Below, piece after piece: positions 40,224 to 48,559 of a stretch of 64,000 nucleotides of DNA (position 1 is the stretch's first letter; every line of letters begins with the position of its first letter). The stretch is from the NCBI RefSeq assembly GCF_033441515.1, contig NZ_JAWQJT010000001.1:1736001-1800000 (forward strand), read 5' to 3'. This DNA comes from Amycolatopsis solani. GTDB taxonomy: Bacteria > Actinomycetota > Actinomycetes > Mycobacteriales > Pseudonocardiaceae. The notes under the pieces were generated by a model that was given only the letters and a program-made list of their open reading frames with translations, was not told the origin of the DNA and ran no database searches. The position numbers and the translations under genes are program-made.

Positions 40224-41230
40224 GCCGAAACGCCTTTCCCCAGGTGCACATCGATGAGCCGGGGACCCGCCGGGTCCGCCGGGGTGAAGAGCCGGTCCTC
40301 GGCGTCGACGACGACGTTCGCTTCCCGGACGTAGAACTGCCGTGGCCGCGGCTGGCCCGCGCCGACCACGACGAGGTAGCGCACGGTCAGCGACGCCACC
40401 AGCAGCAGCACCGCGAGCAACGCGAACAGCAGCGTGGCGGTGACCCCGGCGCCGAGCAGGCCGAACGCCGCCGCGCCGCCGGCGAGCACCGCGATCCCCG
40501 CGGCCAGCAGGGCCGTCGCGGACGCCGCCGTCGTGAGCCGCCGGGTGAACCCGACGAAGAGTTCGATGGCGTGCGAAGCCAGGAACCCGAAGCCCACTTT
40601 GGACTCGCCGCGTTCGCGCGCCCGGTGTGCGACCTGGACGCAGGTGTACCGGCTGGTCAGCCGGGGCACGGTGGCGAGGAAGTACGGCGTGCCCAGCCGC
40701 AGGTCGACGATCTTGCGGGCCAGTTCCGCGCGGACCAGCCGGAACGCCGTGGCGCCCGGCGGGATCTCGATGCGCAGCACGCGCCGGCCGAGGAAGTGGA
40801 ACGCGGCGGTGCCCCACCGCCGCAGCCGCGGGTCCTGGCGGTTGGTGCGGACGCCGAACACCGCGTCGTTGCCCAGCTCGGCCGCCGCGACGAGCTTCTC
40901 CGCCTCGGCGGCGGGGAACTGCTGGTCGGCGTCGACGTGCAGGACCCACGGCAGCGACGCGTAGCGGTAGCCGGCCGAGAAAGCGGCTTCGAAGCCGAAG
41001 TTCCGAGAAAAGGACAAATACCGCACGCGCGCGTCCGCGGCCGCGAGCGCGCGGATCTTGTCCAGCGTTCCGTCGGTGCTCCCGTCATCGACGTAAAACA
41101 GTTCCAGTGAATAGTGACCTAGTTCGTTGGTTATTTCCCGATAGGACGGTTCGACGTTCTCGACTTCGTTGAAGCACGGAATGACCACGGAGAGTCCACT
41201 GTGGGCAGGGCCGGGAAATGGGGTGGTCAT
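40220..41230 (-). CDS. Family 2 glycosyltransferase with C-terminal membrane helices (DPM1/GtrB type)
   Basis: This 336-residue protein has a GT2 catalytic domain: LSVVIPCFNEVENVEPSY, FYVDDGSTDGTLDK, and the metal-binding HVDADQQFPAAEAEKL. Two membrane segments follow at about residues 235-290 (ALLAAGIAVLAGGAAAFG, TLLFALLAVLLLVASLTVRY). This is the layout of GtrB/DPM-like enzymes, which move a sugar from a nucleotide donor to polyprenyl phosphate. It is the first gene of the minus-strand set and overlaps the ATP-grasp gene by 4 bp. Confidence 0.93.
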   Translation of the reverse strand: MTTPFPGPAHSGLSVVIPCFNEVENVEPSYREITNELGHYSLELFYVDDGSTDGTLDKIRALAAADARVRYLSFSRNFGFEAAFSAGYRYASLPWVLHVDADQQFPAAEAEKLVAAAELGNDAVFGVRTNRQDPRLRRWGTAAFHFLGRRVLRIEIPPGATAFRLVRAELARKIVDLRLGTPYFLATVPRLTSRYTCVQVAHRARERGESKVGFGFLASHAIELFVGFTRRLTTAASATALLAAGIAVLAGGAAAFGLLGAGVTATLLFALLAVLLLVASLTVRYLVVVGAGQPRPRQFYVREANVVVDAEDRLFTPADPAGPRLIDVHLGKGVSA

Positions 41231-41500
41231 CTTCCCTGCTCAGGTGGGTGTGTCGAATTCGTGTCCGCGCGGTCACCGACAGTGCGAATGGTGATCATGA
41301 ATTCCCCAGGATCCGATAAGACCGCTTGCCGATTGCGGTGTGGCGGGAGTTATAAGCAGACGGATCGGGAAACGGCGACGGTAGTTCTGCGAATTCCACC
41401 GTTCAGACCCAGACCAAAGTAGTAACCCATCCGGCATTCGGGGTGACCTGAGGACCAAGTCCTTCCCCGCGGGCCGGTCGGTGGCGCAGACTCCCCGGCC
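41231..41500. promoter_or_regulatory. Divergent promoter region of the glycoconjugate island
   Basis: These 270 bases separate the GT2 gene (minus) from the first plus-strand gene and are less G+C-rich than both. ACCAAAGTAGTAACCC at 41413-41428 is shared in part with a site upstream of the DedA gene (13335-13349). No gene is seen. Confidence 0.5.
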
Positions 41501-42259
41501 ATGTGGAATCTGGGGGCGGGGGTGGCGTGGCGCGCTGCCCACGCGCGGGCGGTGCGCTCGGCGTTCGCGACGGTGCCGTTCTACCGCGAGCGCTGGGCGC
41601 TCGACGGCCGGGAGGACCCGGTCGTGGTGCCCGGGCGCACCGGGACGAACGGCGGCGCGGCACCCCTCGCGGAAGCCGTGCGCAAACTCGTCGACCTCGT
41701 GCCGCTCGCCGGCGGCGCCCGGCAGCCCGAGCCCGCGCGTGGGCTCGGGCGCGTCCTGCGGACGGCTCGCCGTCCCGGTCCCGGCAGCCTGGTCGTCCTG
41801 CTGGGGCCCGACGACCTGCGCCCGCCCGCCGACCTGCCGAAGGGGGTGCGGGGCTGCGTCGCCGATCCGGACGCGCCGAGCGCGGCGGTGCTGCGCGAAC
41901 TCGCCGCGGTGCTGGGCCGGGGCCACCGCGTGCTCGCGGTCGGCGACGACAAGGCGCTCGCGGCGTTCATCGAAGACCACCGCGTCGAAGCCGTGCCGCA
42001 CCGCGAGCTCGACTCGCTGGACGCCGGCCCGTACGGCGTGCTGCACGATCCGGTGCTCGGGTACCTCGGCGCGCTGGGCGGCTGCGGGCGGTGGCACCTC
42101 GACTGGCCGCACGTCTACGCGCGCCCGACGGCCGCGGGGCTCGCGTTCACGTTGCTGCGCCAGGCTTCCCCGCGGTTCGTGGACGTCGTCCCGGCCGGCG
42201 GGGTGCGGGGCGAGATCGCGTTCTGCCCGCGGCACGGCACCCCGGTCGTCCTGACATGA
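41501..42259 (+). CDS. Degenerate acyl-activating (ANL/PaaK-like) protein
   Basis: This 252-residue protein is not clearly assigned. Its N-terminus, RSAFATVPFYRERW, resembles the start of phenylacetate-CoA-ligase/F390-synthetase-like adenylating enzymes. Its C-terminus (LGYLGALGGCGRWHLDWPHV) resembles their late core after the ATP-binding part. The usual ATP P-loop (T/S-S/T-G-rich) is not seen and the protein is about half the usual length. It may be a shortened, catalytically inactive remnant or a partner protein. It overlaps the first GNAT gene by 4 bp (ATGA), so it belongs to the GNAT operon. Confidence 0.6.
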   Translation: MWNLGAGVAWRAAHARAVRSAFATVPFYRERWALDGREDPVVVPGRTGTNGGAAPLAEAVRKLVDLVPLAGGARQPEPARGLGRVLRTARRPGPGSLVVLLGPDDLRPPADLPKGVRGCVADPDAPSAAVLRELAAVLGRGHRVLAVGDDKALAAFIEDHRVEAVPHRELDSLDAGPYGVLHDPVLGYLGALGGCGRWHLDWPHVYARPTAAGLAFTLLRQASPRFVDVVPAGGVRGEIAFCPRHGTPVVLT

Positions 42260-43287
42260 GGTTTTCGGTCCACGACCCCCGCGCCGACCCGGCGCCCGCG
42301 GGGTGGGCGGAGTTCTCGCGGGCCGCGCGGCTGCACCCGGTGTGGGACTACGGGGTGATGGGCCTCGAAGCCTGGGGCGCCCGCAACCCGCAGCTGCTGG
42401 TCGTCGCGGCCGAGCGGGACGCGCCCGTCGCCGCGGTGTCCGTGCTGGTCTGCCGGCCCCGGCTGGCGCCGCGGTTCGCGCCGCGGCCCGGGAAGCGCTT
42501 GCTGCGCCCGTTCTGGGCCGAGGTCTGCCAGCCGTGGCTGAGCGGCTACCCGGGGATCGCGTTCGCGCCGGGTGTCGGCGACCGAGCCGGTTTGGTTCGC
42601 GAGTTCGAGCGGGAGCTGGGCCGCCGTCTCGGCCCCGGCCTGCTCGGCGTCGTCCACCGAGCGCTCGGCGAAGACCTCGCGATCGGCCTCGGCGGCCGCG
42701 GCCGGCTCGTCAAGCGGGTGGATCCGGTGGCCGTGCTGGAAAACCGGTTCGCGTCCGAAGAGGACTGGATCGCGTCGCTGTCGAAGTCGCGGCGGGCCGG
42801 GTTGCGGCGGCAGCGGCGCCGGCTCGCCGAAGACCCTTCGCTGGTGATCCGGGGCGGGGCGGGCCGCACCGACCTCGACGGCGCCGAGCTGGCCGGGCTG
42901 ATCCAGGCGCACCGCGAGCGGTACGGGCGGCTCGCGCTGGACACCCGCACGATGCCGTCGGCGGGGTTCCTCGACCGGTTCGTCCGGCGGCCGGACGTGC
43001 ACACCCTGACCTACACCGACACCGGGGGGAAGCTGCTCGCGGTGCAGACGATGCTCGACCACCCGGACACCCCCGTCCTGCAGCACTGGGCCGCGTTGCC
43101 GCCGGACGCGGGCGGGAAGAAGTGGCTGTACTTCGACTCGTACGTGCGCGCGGTGCGGTTCACCGCGAAGCGCGGCGCCCGGGAACTGTCGGCGGGGCGC
43201 GGCATGATCGACTTGAAGCAGGAGCTGGGGTTCCGGCCCCGGCCGGTCTACACGGCCGCCGTGCCGAGGCCGGTGCTGGGCCGGTGA
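42256..43287 (+). CDS. GNAT/FemX-like acyltransferase, paralogue 1
   Basis: This 343-residue protein has the double-domain GNAT layout of PF13480/FemABX-type acyltransferases. The N-terminal part has FSVHDPRADPAPAGWAEF, then the SGYPG turn and GPGLLGVVHRA. The C-terminal part has IQAHRERYGRLALDTR, the strand LLAVQTMLDHPDTPVLQHWA, and LYFDSYVRAVRF (likely acyl-donor region). Family members transfer acyl or aminoacyl groups to cell-wall or polysaccharide amines. It is the first of four tandem paralogues. Its last 27 bases match those of paralogue 2 at 25 of 27 positions. Confidence 0.85.
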   Translation: MRFSVHDPRADPAPAGWAEFSRAARLHPVWDYGVMGLEAWGARNPQLLVVAAERDAPVAAVSVLVCRPRLAPRFAPRPGKRLLRPFWAEVCQPWLSGYPGIAFAPGVGDRAGLVREFERELGRRLGPGLLGVVHRALGEDLAIGLGGRGRLVKRVDPVAVLENRFASEEDWIASLSKSRRAGLRRQRRRLAEDPSLVIRGGAGRTDLDGAELAGLIQAHRERYGRLALDTRTMPSAGFLDRFVRRPDVHTLTYTDTGGKLLAVQTMLDHPDTPVLQHWAALPPDAGGKKWLYFDSYVRAVRFTAKRGARELSAGRGMIDLKQELGFRPRPVYTAAVPRPVLGR

Positions 43288-44342
43288 AGACCGTGACCGC
43301 GGTGTCGCAAGTGGACATCCACGACCCCCGCACCGATCCGCCGCCGGACGGCTGGGCCGCGTTCCGCGCCCGGTGCCTACCGCCGGTGTGGGACTACGAG
43401 CTGCTGCGGCGCGAGGCGTGGCTGGCGAAGAACCCGCCGGTGCTCGCCGTCGTCCGGCAGGGCTCCTCGGTCGTCGGCGCGTTGTCGGTGATGGTGTGCC
43501 GCGGCTGGGGTGCGGGCACCTTCGGGCCGGTCTCCGGTGGCCGGTTCCGGCCGCGCTGGGCCGAGGTCTACCTCCCGTTGCTGAGCGGCTATCCGGCGTG
43601 CGTGTTCGACGACGACTTCACCGAGCGGCGCACGGCGATCCGGCAGTTCGAACGGGCCCTGCGCGAGTACGTCGGCCCGGGCCTGCTCGGCGTGGTCTAC
43701 CGGGCGATGAACCCCGAGCTGGTGCCCGCGCTGGCCGGGCGGGCGCGGATCAGCCGGGAGATCGACCCGGCCGCCGTGCTGGTCAACCGCTATTCCACTG
43801 TGGACGAATGGGCGGCGGCGCTCGCCCCGGACGTCCGCCGGTACCTGAACCCGGACGTCGCCACGGAAGCCGCCGCCGGGCGCACCGACCTCGATCCGCA
43901 CGAGCTGGCCGTGCTGCTCAACGTCCACCGCGCGCGGCAGGACGACCGCGCGTGGGCCGGCGGCCAGCGCTCGCGCGTCGGCGGGCTGCACCTCGACACC
44001 CGCAGCCCGATCGCCCCGGCCTACCTCGACGTGCTCGTCCGGCGGCCGGACGTGATCACGCGGACCTACCGCGACGGCGACGGCGGGTTGCTCGGCTTCA
44101 ACACGATGATCGACCACCCGGACGGCGCGGCGGTGCACCACTGGGCCGCCCTCCCGAGCGCCGAAGGGGGCCGAAAGGGTCTCTATGTCGACTGCTACGC
44201 CCGGTGCGTGGCCCACGTGATCGCCGCGGGACGGCCGGAGCTGACCGCCGGGCGCGCGATGCTGCCGGAGAAGGCGTCGCTGGGCTTCGGCACGCGAAGC
44301 CTCTTCTCGGTGGCCGTCCCGAGGCCGGTGCTGGGCCGATGA
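43284..44342 (+). CDS. GNAT/FemX-like acyltransferase, paralogue 2
   Basis: This 352-residue paralogue starts at GTG overlapping the previous stop by 4 bp. It shares with paralogue 1 the marks VDIHDPRTDPPPDGWAAF, LLSGYPACVF, GPGLLGVVYRAM, LLGFNTMIDHPDGAAVHHWA and the C-terminal VPRPVLGR. The middle third has diverged, with an extra segment around RAWAGGQRSRVGG. Acyl transfer to an envelope or exported glycan is inferred. Different middle regions suggest the paralogues use different donors or positions. Confidence 0.85.
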   Translation: MKTVTAVSQVDIHDPRTDPPPDGWAAFRARCLPPVWDYELLRREAWLAKNPPVLAVVRQGSSVVGALSVMVCRGWGAGTFGPVSGGRFRPRWAEVYLPLLSGYPACVFDDDFTERRTAIRQFERALREYVGPGLLGVVYRAMNPELVPALAGRARISREIDPAAVLVNRYSTVDEWAAALAPDVRRYLNPDVATEAAAGRTDLDPHELAVLLNVHRARQDDRAWAGGQRSRVGGLHLDTRSPIAPAYLDVLVRRPDVITRTYRDGDGGLLGFNTMIDHPDGAAVHHWAALPSAEGGRKGLYVDCYARCVAHVIAAGRPELTAGRAMLPEKASLGFGTRSLFSVAVPRPVLGR

Positions 44343-45382
44343 CCTGGACCGTCCGGGTGCTCGACCCGCGCACCGACCCTGAACCCGCCGGCTGGGCCGC
44401 CTTCCTCGAAGCCCAGCAGGCCCCGCTGACCTGGGACTACGGCCTGTTGTGCACGGAGTCGCGGTGCTCACGCAGCCCTTACCTGCTCACCGTCGTCAGC
44501 GACGGCGAAGAGCTCGTCGCCGCCGTGCTCGCGATGGTCTGCCACCCCGGCGGCTCGGCCGCGCCCGGACCGGTCGGCGGCGTCGCGCGGTGGACGCCGC
44601 GCTGGCTGGAGGTCCAGCACGCCTGGCTGTCGTGCTACCCGGCGTGGCTGTTCGCCGAAGCGCTCGACGCCGCCGCGCGCCGCGAGATCCTGCGCCGGTT
44701 CGAACGCGCCGCCTGCCGGCGCACCGGCCCGGGCTGCCTCGGCGTCGTGTACCGCGCGGCCACCCCGGACACCGCCGGGCTGGTGGCCGGGCGCGGCCGG
44801 CTCGTCCGGGACATCCAGCCCGCACTGGTGCTGGAGAACACCTTCGGCGACCTCGACGACTGGCTCGCGTCGTTGAGCCGCAACCGCCGCTCGAGCCTGC
44901 GCGGCCAGATCCGCAAGATCGCCGCCGACCCCGGGGTGGTCGTCCGCGAGGGAACCGCGCGCGACGACCTCGATCCCGAAGAGCTGGCGGCGATGCTGCG
45001 GGCCCACCGCGAGACCAAGGGCCCGGTGAAGTTCGACCAGCGCGGCCCGGTCACCGCCGAGTACCTCGGCGAGCTCGTCCGCCGCCCCGACGTCGTCACC
45101 ACGACCTACCACGACGCCGACGGGCGGCTGCTCGCCTTCACCGATCTGCTCGACCACCCGGTGATGCCCCTGCACCAGCACTGGGCCGCGCTGCCACCCG
45201 ACGGCGGCCGGCCGAAGCACCTCTACTTCGACGTCGTCGTGCGAGGAGTGCGGCACATGATCGAGCACAACCGGAAGTTCCTGTCGCTGGGCCGCGGGGT
45301 CACCGACCTCAAGGCGTCGCTGGGGTTCAGCCCGAGCCCGATGACCGGCGTGGTCGTGCCGAGGCCGGTGACGCGGTGGTGA
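44339..45382 (+). CDS. GNAT/FemX-like acyltransferase, paralogue 3
   Basis: This 347-residue paralogue starts at ATG overlapping paralogue 2 by 4 bp. Shared marks are VLDPRTDPEPAGWAAF, SCYPAWLF, GPGCLGVVYRAA, the conserved core DDWLASLSRNRRSSLRGQIR, LLAFTDLLDHPVMPLHQHWA and VVPRPVTRW. The residues around RSSLRG and LLAF are candidates for acyl-CoA or aminoacyl-tRNA contact by comparison with the GNAT fold; this is inferred. It overlaps paralogue 4 by 4 bp. Confidence 0.85.
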   Translation: MTWTVRVLDPRTDPEPAGWAAFLEAQQAPLTWDYGLLCTESRCSRSPYLLTVVSDGEELVAAVLAMVCHPGGSAAPGPVGGVARWTPRWLEVQHAWLSCYPAWLFAEALDAAARREILRRFERAACRRTGPGCLGVVYRAATPDTAGLVAGRGRLVRDIQPALVLENTFGDLDDWLASLSRNRRSSLRGQIRKIAADPGVVVREGTARDDLDPEELAAMLRAHRETKGPVKFDQRGPVTAEYLGELVRRPDVVTTTYHDADGRLLAFTDLLDHPVMPLHQHWAALPPDGGRPKHLYFDVVVRGVRHMIEHNRKFLSLGRGVTDLKASLGFSPSPMTGVVVPRPVTRW

Positions 45383-46398
45383 TCGACGTGCTCGACCCGC
45401 GCCACGACGCGGAACCGGCGTACTGGACCGCGTTGCGCGCGCGGGCCGGCCTGCGCGCGGACTGGAGCTGGGCGGTGCTCGCCACCCAGGCGTGGGCCGC
45501 GCGGACGCCGCAACCGGTGACGGTGCTGCGCGAAGGCGCCGAACCGACCGGGGTGGTCAGCGCCGCGTGGGTCACCGGCCGGACGCGGCGGAACCGGTTC
45601 GCCGGCCCGGGCCGGGGCCGGTTCGGCGGCCTCGACGTCCGCGGGCCCGGCGCGGGTTCGCAGCCGGGCTGGTGGTTCGCCGACGCGGGTGGCGACGGCG
45701 GCGTCACCCGTCTGCTCGAGGCGTACGTCCCGGCCATGCGGGCCGAACTCGGCCGCGGCCTGCGCGGTCTGCTGCTGCGGCAGGTCGGCGAGCCGGGCGT
45801 ACCCGCCGTCGACGGCCGGTTCCGGCTGGTGCGGCGGACCGAGGACGTCGCGGTGCTCGACGTCGCCGCGTTCGGCTCCCGCGACGACTGGATGAACTCG
45901 CTGGCCCGCAAGCGGAAGCAGAACCTGCGCAAGATCTTCCGGACCTTCGACGCCGACCCGTCGGTCGAGGTGCGGTTCGTGCCGGGGAAGGACGCCGACC
46001 CGGTCGCCGTCGCCGAGGTGCTGCGGTGCAACGAGCGCAAGCACCACGACGTGCCGATCGTGCCGCTGCCGCACTTCACCGGCTACCTGGCGGCGCTGCT
46101 GCGCCAGCCCGACGTCTCGGTGATCGAGTACCGCGACACCCGCACCGGACGGCTGATCGCGCTGGCGACCCTGCTCGACCACCCGGACCTGCCGATCGCC
46201 CGGCACTGGGGCGCCCTGCCCCCGGAGGACGGCGGCCGCCCGAACCTGTACTTCCACTTCTACGGCGAGGCGGTGCGCTGGGCGATCGCGAACGGCCGCG
46301 CGTCGGTGGTGTTCGGCAAGAAGATGACGGAGATGAAGGCGACCCTCGGCGCGCGGCTCGTCCCGCAGTTCGCGGCGGCCGTCCCGCTGTGGTGTTAG
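45379..46398 (+). CDS. GNAT/FemX-like acyltransferase, paralogue 4
   Basis: This 339-residue paralogue starts at GTG and is the most diverged. It keeps VIDVLDPRHDAEPAYW, SRDDWMNSLARKRKQNLRKIF, RTGRLIALATLLDHPDLPIA and RHWGALPPEDGGRPNLYF, but lacks the clean SGYP turn and the VPRPV ending (it ends AAAVPLWC). The basic RKRKQNLRKIF stretch could bind a nucleotide or tRNA. It is the last gene of the plus-strand operon. Confidence 0.83.
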   Translation: MIDVLDPRHDAEPAYWTALRARAGLRADWSWAVLATQAWAARTPQPVTVLREGAEPTGVVSAAWVTGRTRRNRFAGPGRGRFGGLDVRGPGAGSQPGWWFADAGGDGGVTRLLEAYVPAMRAELGRGLRGLLLRQVGEPGVPAVDGRFRLVRRTEDVAVLDVAAFGSRDDWMNSLARKRKQNLRKIFRTFDADPSVEVRFVPGKDADPVAVAEVLRCNERKHHDVPIVPLPHFTGYLAALLRQPDVSVIEYRDTRTGRLIALATLLDHPDLPIARHWGALPPEDGGRPNLYFHFYGEAVRWAIANGRASVVFGKKMTEMKATLGARLVPQFAAAVPLWC

Positions 46399-46407
46399 CT
46401 TCCCGCC

Positions 46408-46593
46408 ATGCCCATGATCAGCGTTGCCATGTTCCCCGGCCGCACCCCCGCCCAGAAGAGCGCACTGGTCCGCGAGCTGACCGACGCCTTCGTCCGCACC
46501 TGCGGCGGCAAGCCCGAAGGCGTCCAGGTGACGCTCGTGGAGATCGGCGCGGACCACTGGGCCACCGGCGGCGTCCTGCACTCCGAACGCTGA
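46408..46593 (+). CDS. 4-oxalocrotonate tautomerase family protein
   Basis: This 61-residue protein begins MPMISVAMFPGRTPAQK. The catalytic Pro1 (exposed after Met removal) and the family arginine in ELTDAFVRTCGG are present. Tautomerases catalyse enol-keto shifts in aromatic breakdown and other pathways. It is only 9 bp after GNAT paralogue 4 and may be transcribed with it, but functional connection is not supported. Confidence 0.87.
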   Translation: MPMISVAMFPGRTPAQKSALVRELTDAFVRTCGGKPEGVQVTLVEIGADHWATGGVLHSER

Positions 46594-46598
46594 CGCGC

Positions 46599-46670
46599 GC
46601 ACTTTCACGTGAAAGTGCCACTTTCGTACTGAAAGCTCCGCCTGAGGCGTCACTTTCAGTACGAAAGTGG
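46599..46670. terminator. Double palindrome between tautomerase and peptidase genes
   Basis: A perfect 20-base palindrome (46599-46618, GCACTTTCACGTGAAAGTGC) abuts an inverted repeat with 18-bp arms (46618-46635 and 46653-46670, CCACTTTCGTACTGAAAG and complement). CACTTTC recurs four times. It lies between convergent genes, so a terminator is likely; the palindrome could also bind a protein. Confidence 0.75.
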
Positions 46671-46678
46671 CGGGTGGG

Positions 46679-48529
46679 TCAGCGCAGGCCGAGGGCGCGC
46701 TGGGCGAAGTGGACCTCGATCGACGTCTGCTTGATCGTCTCCGCGATCACCAGCGAGCCGTGGCCCGCGTCGTAGCGGTAGAACTCGTGGAGCAGGTCGC
46801 GGCCGGCCAGCCGGTCCAGGTAGTTCTCGATCTGGCGGATCGGGCAGCGCGGGTCGTTGTCGCCGGCCAGCACGAGCACCGGCGCCGTCACGGCGTCGAC
46901 GTACGTGAGCGGCGAGCACTCCCGGTACACCGCGGGCACGTCCTCCGGCGAGCCGCCGAAGAGCGCGCGGTCGAACGAGCGCAGCTGCTCCATCTCGTCC
47001 TCGTACGCGGCGACGTAGTCCGCCACCGGCACCCCGGCGACGCCCGCCGCCCACCGCGACGGCTGCGTGCCGAGCGCGAGCAGGGACAGGTAGCCGCCCC
47101 AGGAAGCGCCGTTGACGACGCACTTCGCCGGGTCGCTGAGTCCACTTTGGACCGCCCAGTCGTGCACCGAAGCGACGTCTTCCAGCTCGGTCAGCCCCGG
47201 CCGGCCTTCGATGGCGTCGCGCCAGGCCGAGCCGTAGCCCGTCGAGCCCCGGTAGTTGACCTCGACCACGGCGAACCCGGCGTCGAGCCAGGTCGCGCGG
47301 TAGGCGGAGAAGCGGTCCTCGTCCGCCGCGTGCGGGCCGCCGTGCAGGGAGAACACCGTGGGCAGCGGGCCCTCGGGCGCGTCCGAAGGCCGCGAGACCA
47401 GCGCGTGGATCCGCCCGCCGACGCCTTCGACGAACGCGTCGGTCACCGGCTCCGAACCGGGGGCGCGCTCGCCCGGCGGTTCGAGCAGCACCGCGTCGGT
47501 GCCGTCGGTGCTGCGTGACCGTACCGCGGCGGGCTCGGCGGCGCTCGACCACGAGTACTCGACCGTGCCGTCCGGGCGGACGCCCGCCCCGCCGATCCGG
47601 CCGGCCGGCGTGTCCACAGAGGACAATTCGGACGTGTCGAGGTCGTAGCGGTACAAGGAACTGCGGCCCTCGTGGAAGTGGACGACCAGCAGCGCACGCG
47701 CGTCCGGGTACCAGCCCGCGACGACCTCGCCGGGCAGGTCCAGCTCGAGTTCGGTCTCGGTGTCCTCGCGGACGTCCCAGACGAGCAGCTCCTCGCGGCC
47801 CCGCCGTTCGTGCAGGACGAGCAGCCGCTGGTCGCCGGGCAGCGGCGAGAACTCCAGCGCGGACAGGCCCTTGCCCTCGCCGTCCCACTTCTCGGCGACC
47901 GTGCCGAAGCCGTCGGTCGCCAGCACCCGCAGCGCGGGGTGCCGCGAATCGCCGTGCTCGGAGTGCGAGATCGCGATGAGGCTCTCGTCGCGGGACAGCG
48001 ACGCGATGCCGGCGTCGTCCGCGTGGCTGTAGAAGCGGTGCGTCTCGCCGTCGACGCGGGCGAACAGCTCGCTGCCGTCGTCGGTCGAGACGCCGACCGC
48101 GACGAGCTTCGCGCCGATCTCGAGCCCGGCCGGGTAGCCGTCGTGGACGTCCGGGACGCCCTTCTCCGGCTTGCTGCCCTCGGTCGCGGCGAACGGCTCC
48201 CGCACCCACGAGCCGAACTCGTCGCCGTCGGTGTCGTCGAACCACCAGATCCACTCGCCGTCCGGGGACGGCGTCGCGTGCATGGTGCCGTTGGGCCGGT
48301 CGGTGACGCGGCGGTGCTCGCCCGTCGCGCGGTTCCAGGCGTAGACCTCCCAGACGCCACTGGAATTGGAGACGTAGATGTTGGCGTCCGGCGCGTCGCG
48401 GGCCCAGTCGGGCGTGGAGATGCGCGGCGCGTGGAAGCGGGCGCGCCAGCGGTTCTCGGCTTCGGCGTCGTCGAACAGCCGGTCCGGGACCACCGCGGGC
48501 GGATATTGGTTCGCTGACTGCGTGCTCAC
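46679..48529 (-). CDS. Prolyl oligopeptidase family (S9) serine peptidase
   Basis: This 616-residue enzyme has an N-terminal beta-propeller (residues about 40-360, including TPDWARDAPDANIYVSNSSG) and a C-terminal alpha/beta-hydrolase domain with the catalytic triad: Ser in NGASWGGYLSLLA, Asp in LAGDNDPRCPIR, and His in RYDAGHGSLVIA. It probably cleaves short peptides C-terminal to proline or acts as an acylaminoacyl peptidase, in the cytoplasm (no signal peptide). GTG 48529 follows GAGGG; the longer frame upstream runs through the divergent methyltransferase. Confidence 0.93.
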   Translation of the reverse strand: MSTQSANQYPPAVVPDRLFDDAEAENRWRARFHAPRISTPDWARDAPDANIYVSNSSGVWEVYAWNRATGEHRRVTDRPNGTMHATPSPDGEWIWWFDDTDGDEFGSWVREPFAATEGSKPEKGVPDVHDGYPAGLEIGAKLVAVGVSTDDGSELFARVDGETHRFYSHADDAGIASLSRDESLIAISHSEHGDSRHPALRVLATDGFGTVAEKWDGEGKGLSALEFSPLPGDQRLLVLHERRGREELLVWDVREDTETELELDLPGEVVAGWYPDARALLVVHFHEGRSSLYRYDLDTSELSSVDTPAGRIGGAGVRPDGTVEYSWSSAAEPAAVRSRSTDGTDAVLLEPPGERAPGSEPVTDAFVEGVGGRIHALVSRPSDAPEGPLPTVFSLHGGPHAADEDRFSAYRATWLDAGFAVVEVNYRGSTGYGSAWRDAIEGRPGLTELEDVASVHDWAVQSGLSDPAKCVVNGASWGGYLSLLALGTQPSRWAAGVAGVPVADYVAAYEDEMEQLRSFDRALFGGSPEDVPAVYRECSPLTYVDAVTAPVLVLAGDNDPRCPIRQIENYLDRLAGRDLLHEFYRYDAGHGSLVIAETIKQTSIEVHFAQRALGLR

Positions 48530-48559
48530 CCCTCGATCCTGCCACCTTCTGGCCGTACT

